Positions 6,109 through 6,122 of a stretch of 6,122 nt of DNA are shown piece after piece. Source of the DNA: UBA3305 sp002373555 (GTDB taxonomy: Bacteria > Bacillota > Clostridia > Lachnospirales > Lachnospiraceae). Both the position numbers and the translations under genes were made by a program. The stretch is from NCBI GenBank assembly GCA_946612455.1, contig CAMOER010000065.1, positions 1 through 6,122 on the forward strand. The letters run 5' to 3'. The first letter of the stretch is position 1, and each line of letters opens with the position of its first letter. The notes under the pieces were generated by a model. It was not told the origin of the DNA and made no database searches. It saw nothing but the letters and a program-made list of their open reading frames with translations.

Positions 6109-6122
6109 TGAGGTAAAAATCC

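Overview
The window looks like chromosomal DNA of a Gram-positive anaerobe of the Firmicutes, probably a gut or rumen Clostridia relative (Lachnospiraceae-like). This is inferred from strong purine-rich Shine-Dalgarno sequences (AAAGGAGG, AGAGGAGG, AGGAGGAG) before the genes, genes of intermediate GC separated by a very AT-rich control region, and protein families typical of anaerobes, especially an iron-sulfur ene-reductase. No RNA gene, CRISPR array, insertion sequence or phage gene was seen.

Layout. (1) Left end, minus strand: a 95-residue two-helix membrane protein of unknown function (75-362), with a possible weak terminator (9-37) and an extended -10 promoter (391-399). (2) A control region of about 320 bp (363-685) between divergent genes. 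It holds an 18-bp near-palindrome (429-446), three copies of a GATAAGATA-type direct repeat at 31- and 32-bp intervals, a weak promoter and a leader inverted repeat. (3) A plus-strand pair: an HSL-family alpha/beta hydrolase (686-1651) and a CitMHS-family carboxylate transporter (1723-3108), closed by an intrinsic terminator (3141-3167). (4) A second plus-strand pair: an AraC-family regulator with a cupin sensor domain (3188-4075) and, 21 bp later, a 649-residue FMN/4Fe-4S/FAD ene-reductase of the 2,4-dienoyl-CoA reductase/BaiCD type (4097-6046), closed by an intrinsic terminator (6072-6108).

How the parts may work together (inference). The four plus-strand genes read as a small substrate-inducible module. 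The transporter brings in an organic acid, the cytoplasmic hydrolase cuts an ester or related bond, and the flavoenzyme reduces a carbon-carbon double bond using NAD(P)H, perhaps as an electron sink. The AraC protein would sense the substrate and act on the phased repeats ahead of the hydrolase. The substrate cannot be read from the sequence. The family parts are each known; the least expected features are the phased repeat array and the Tyr-to-Trp change at the ene-reductase proton-donor position.
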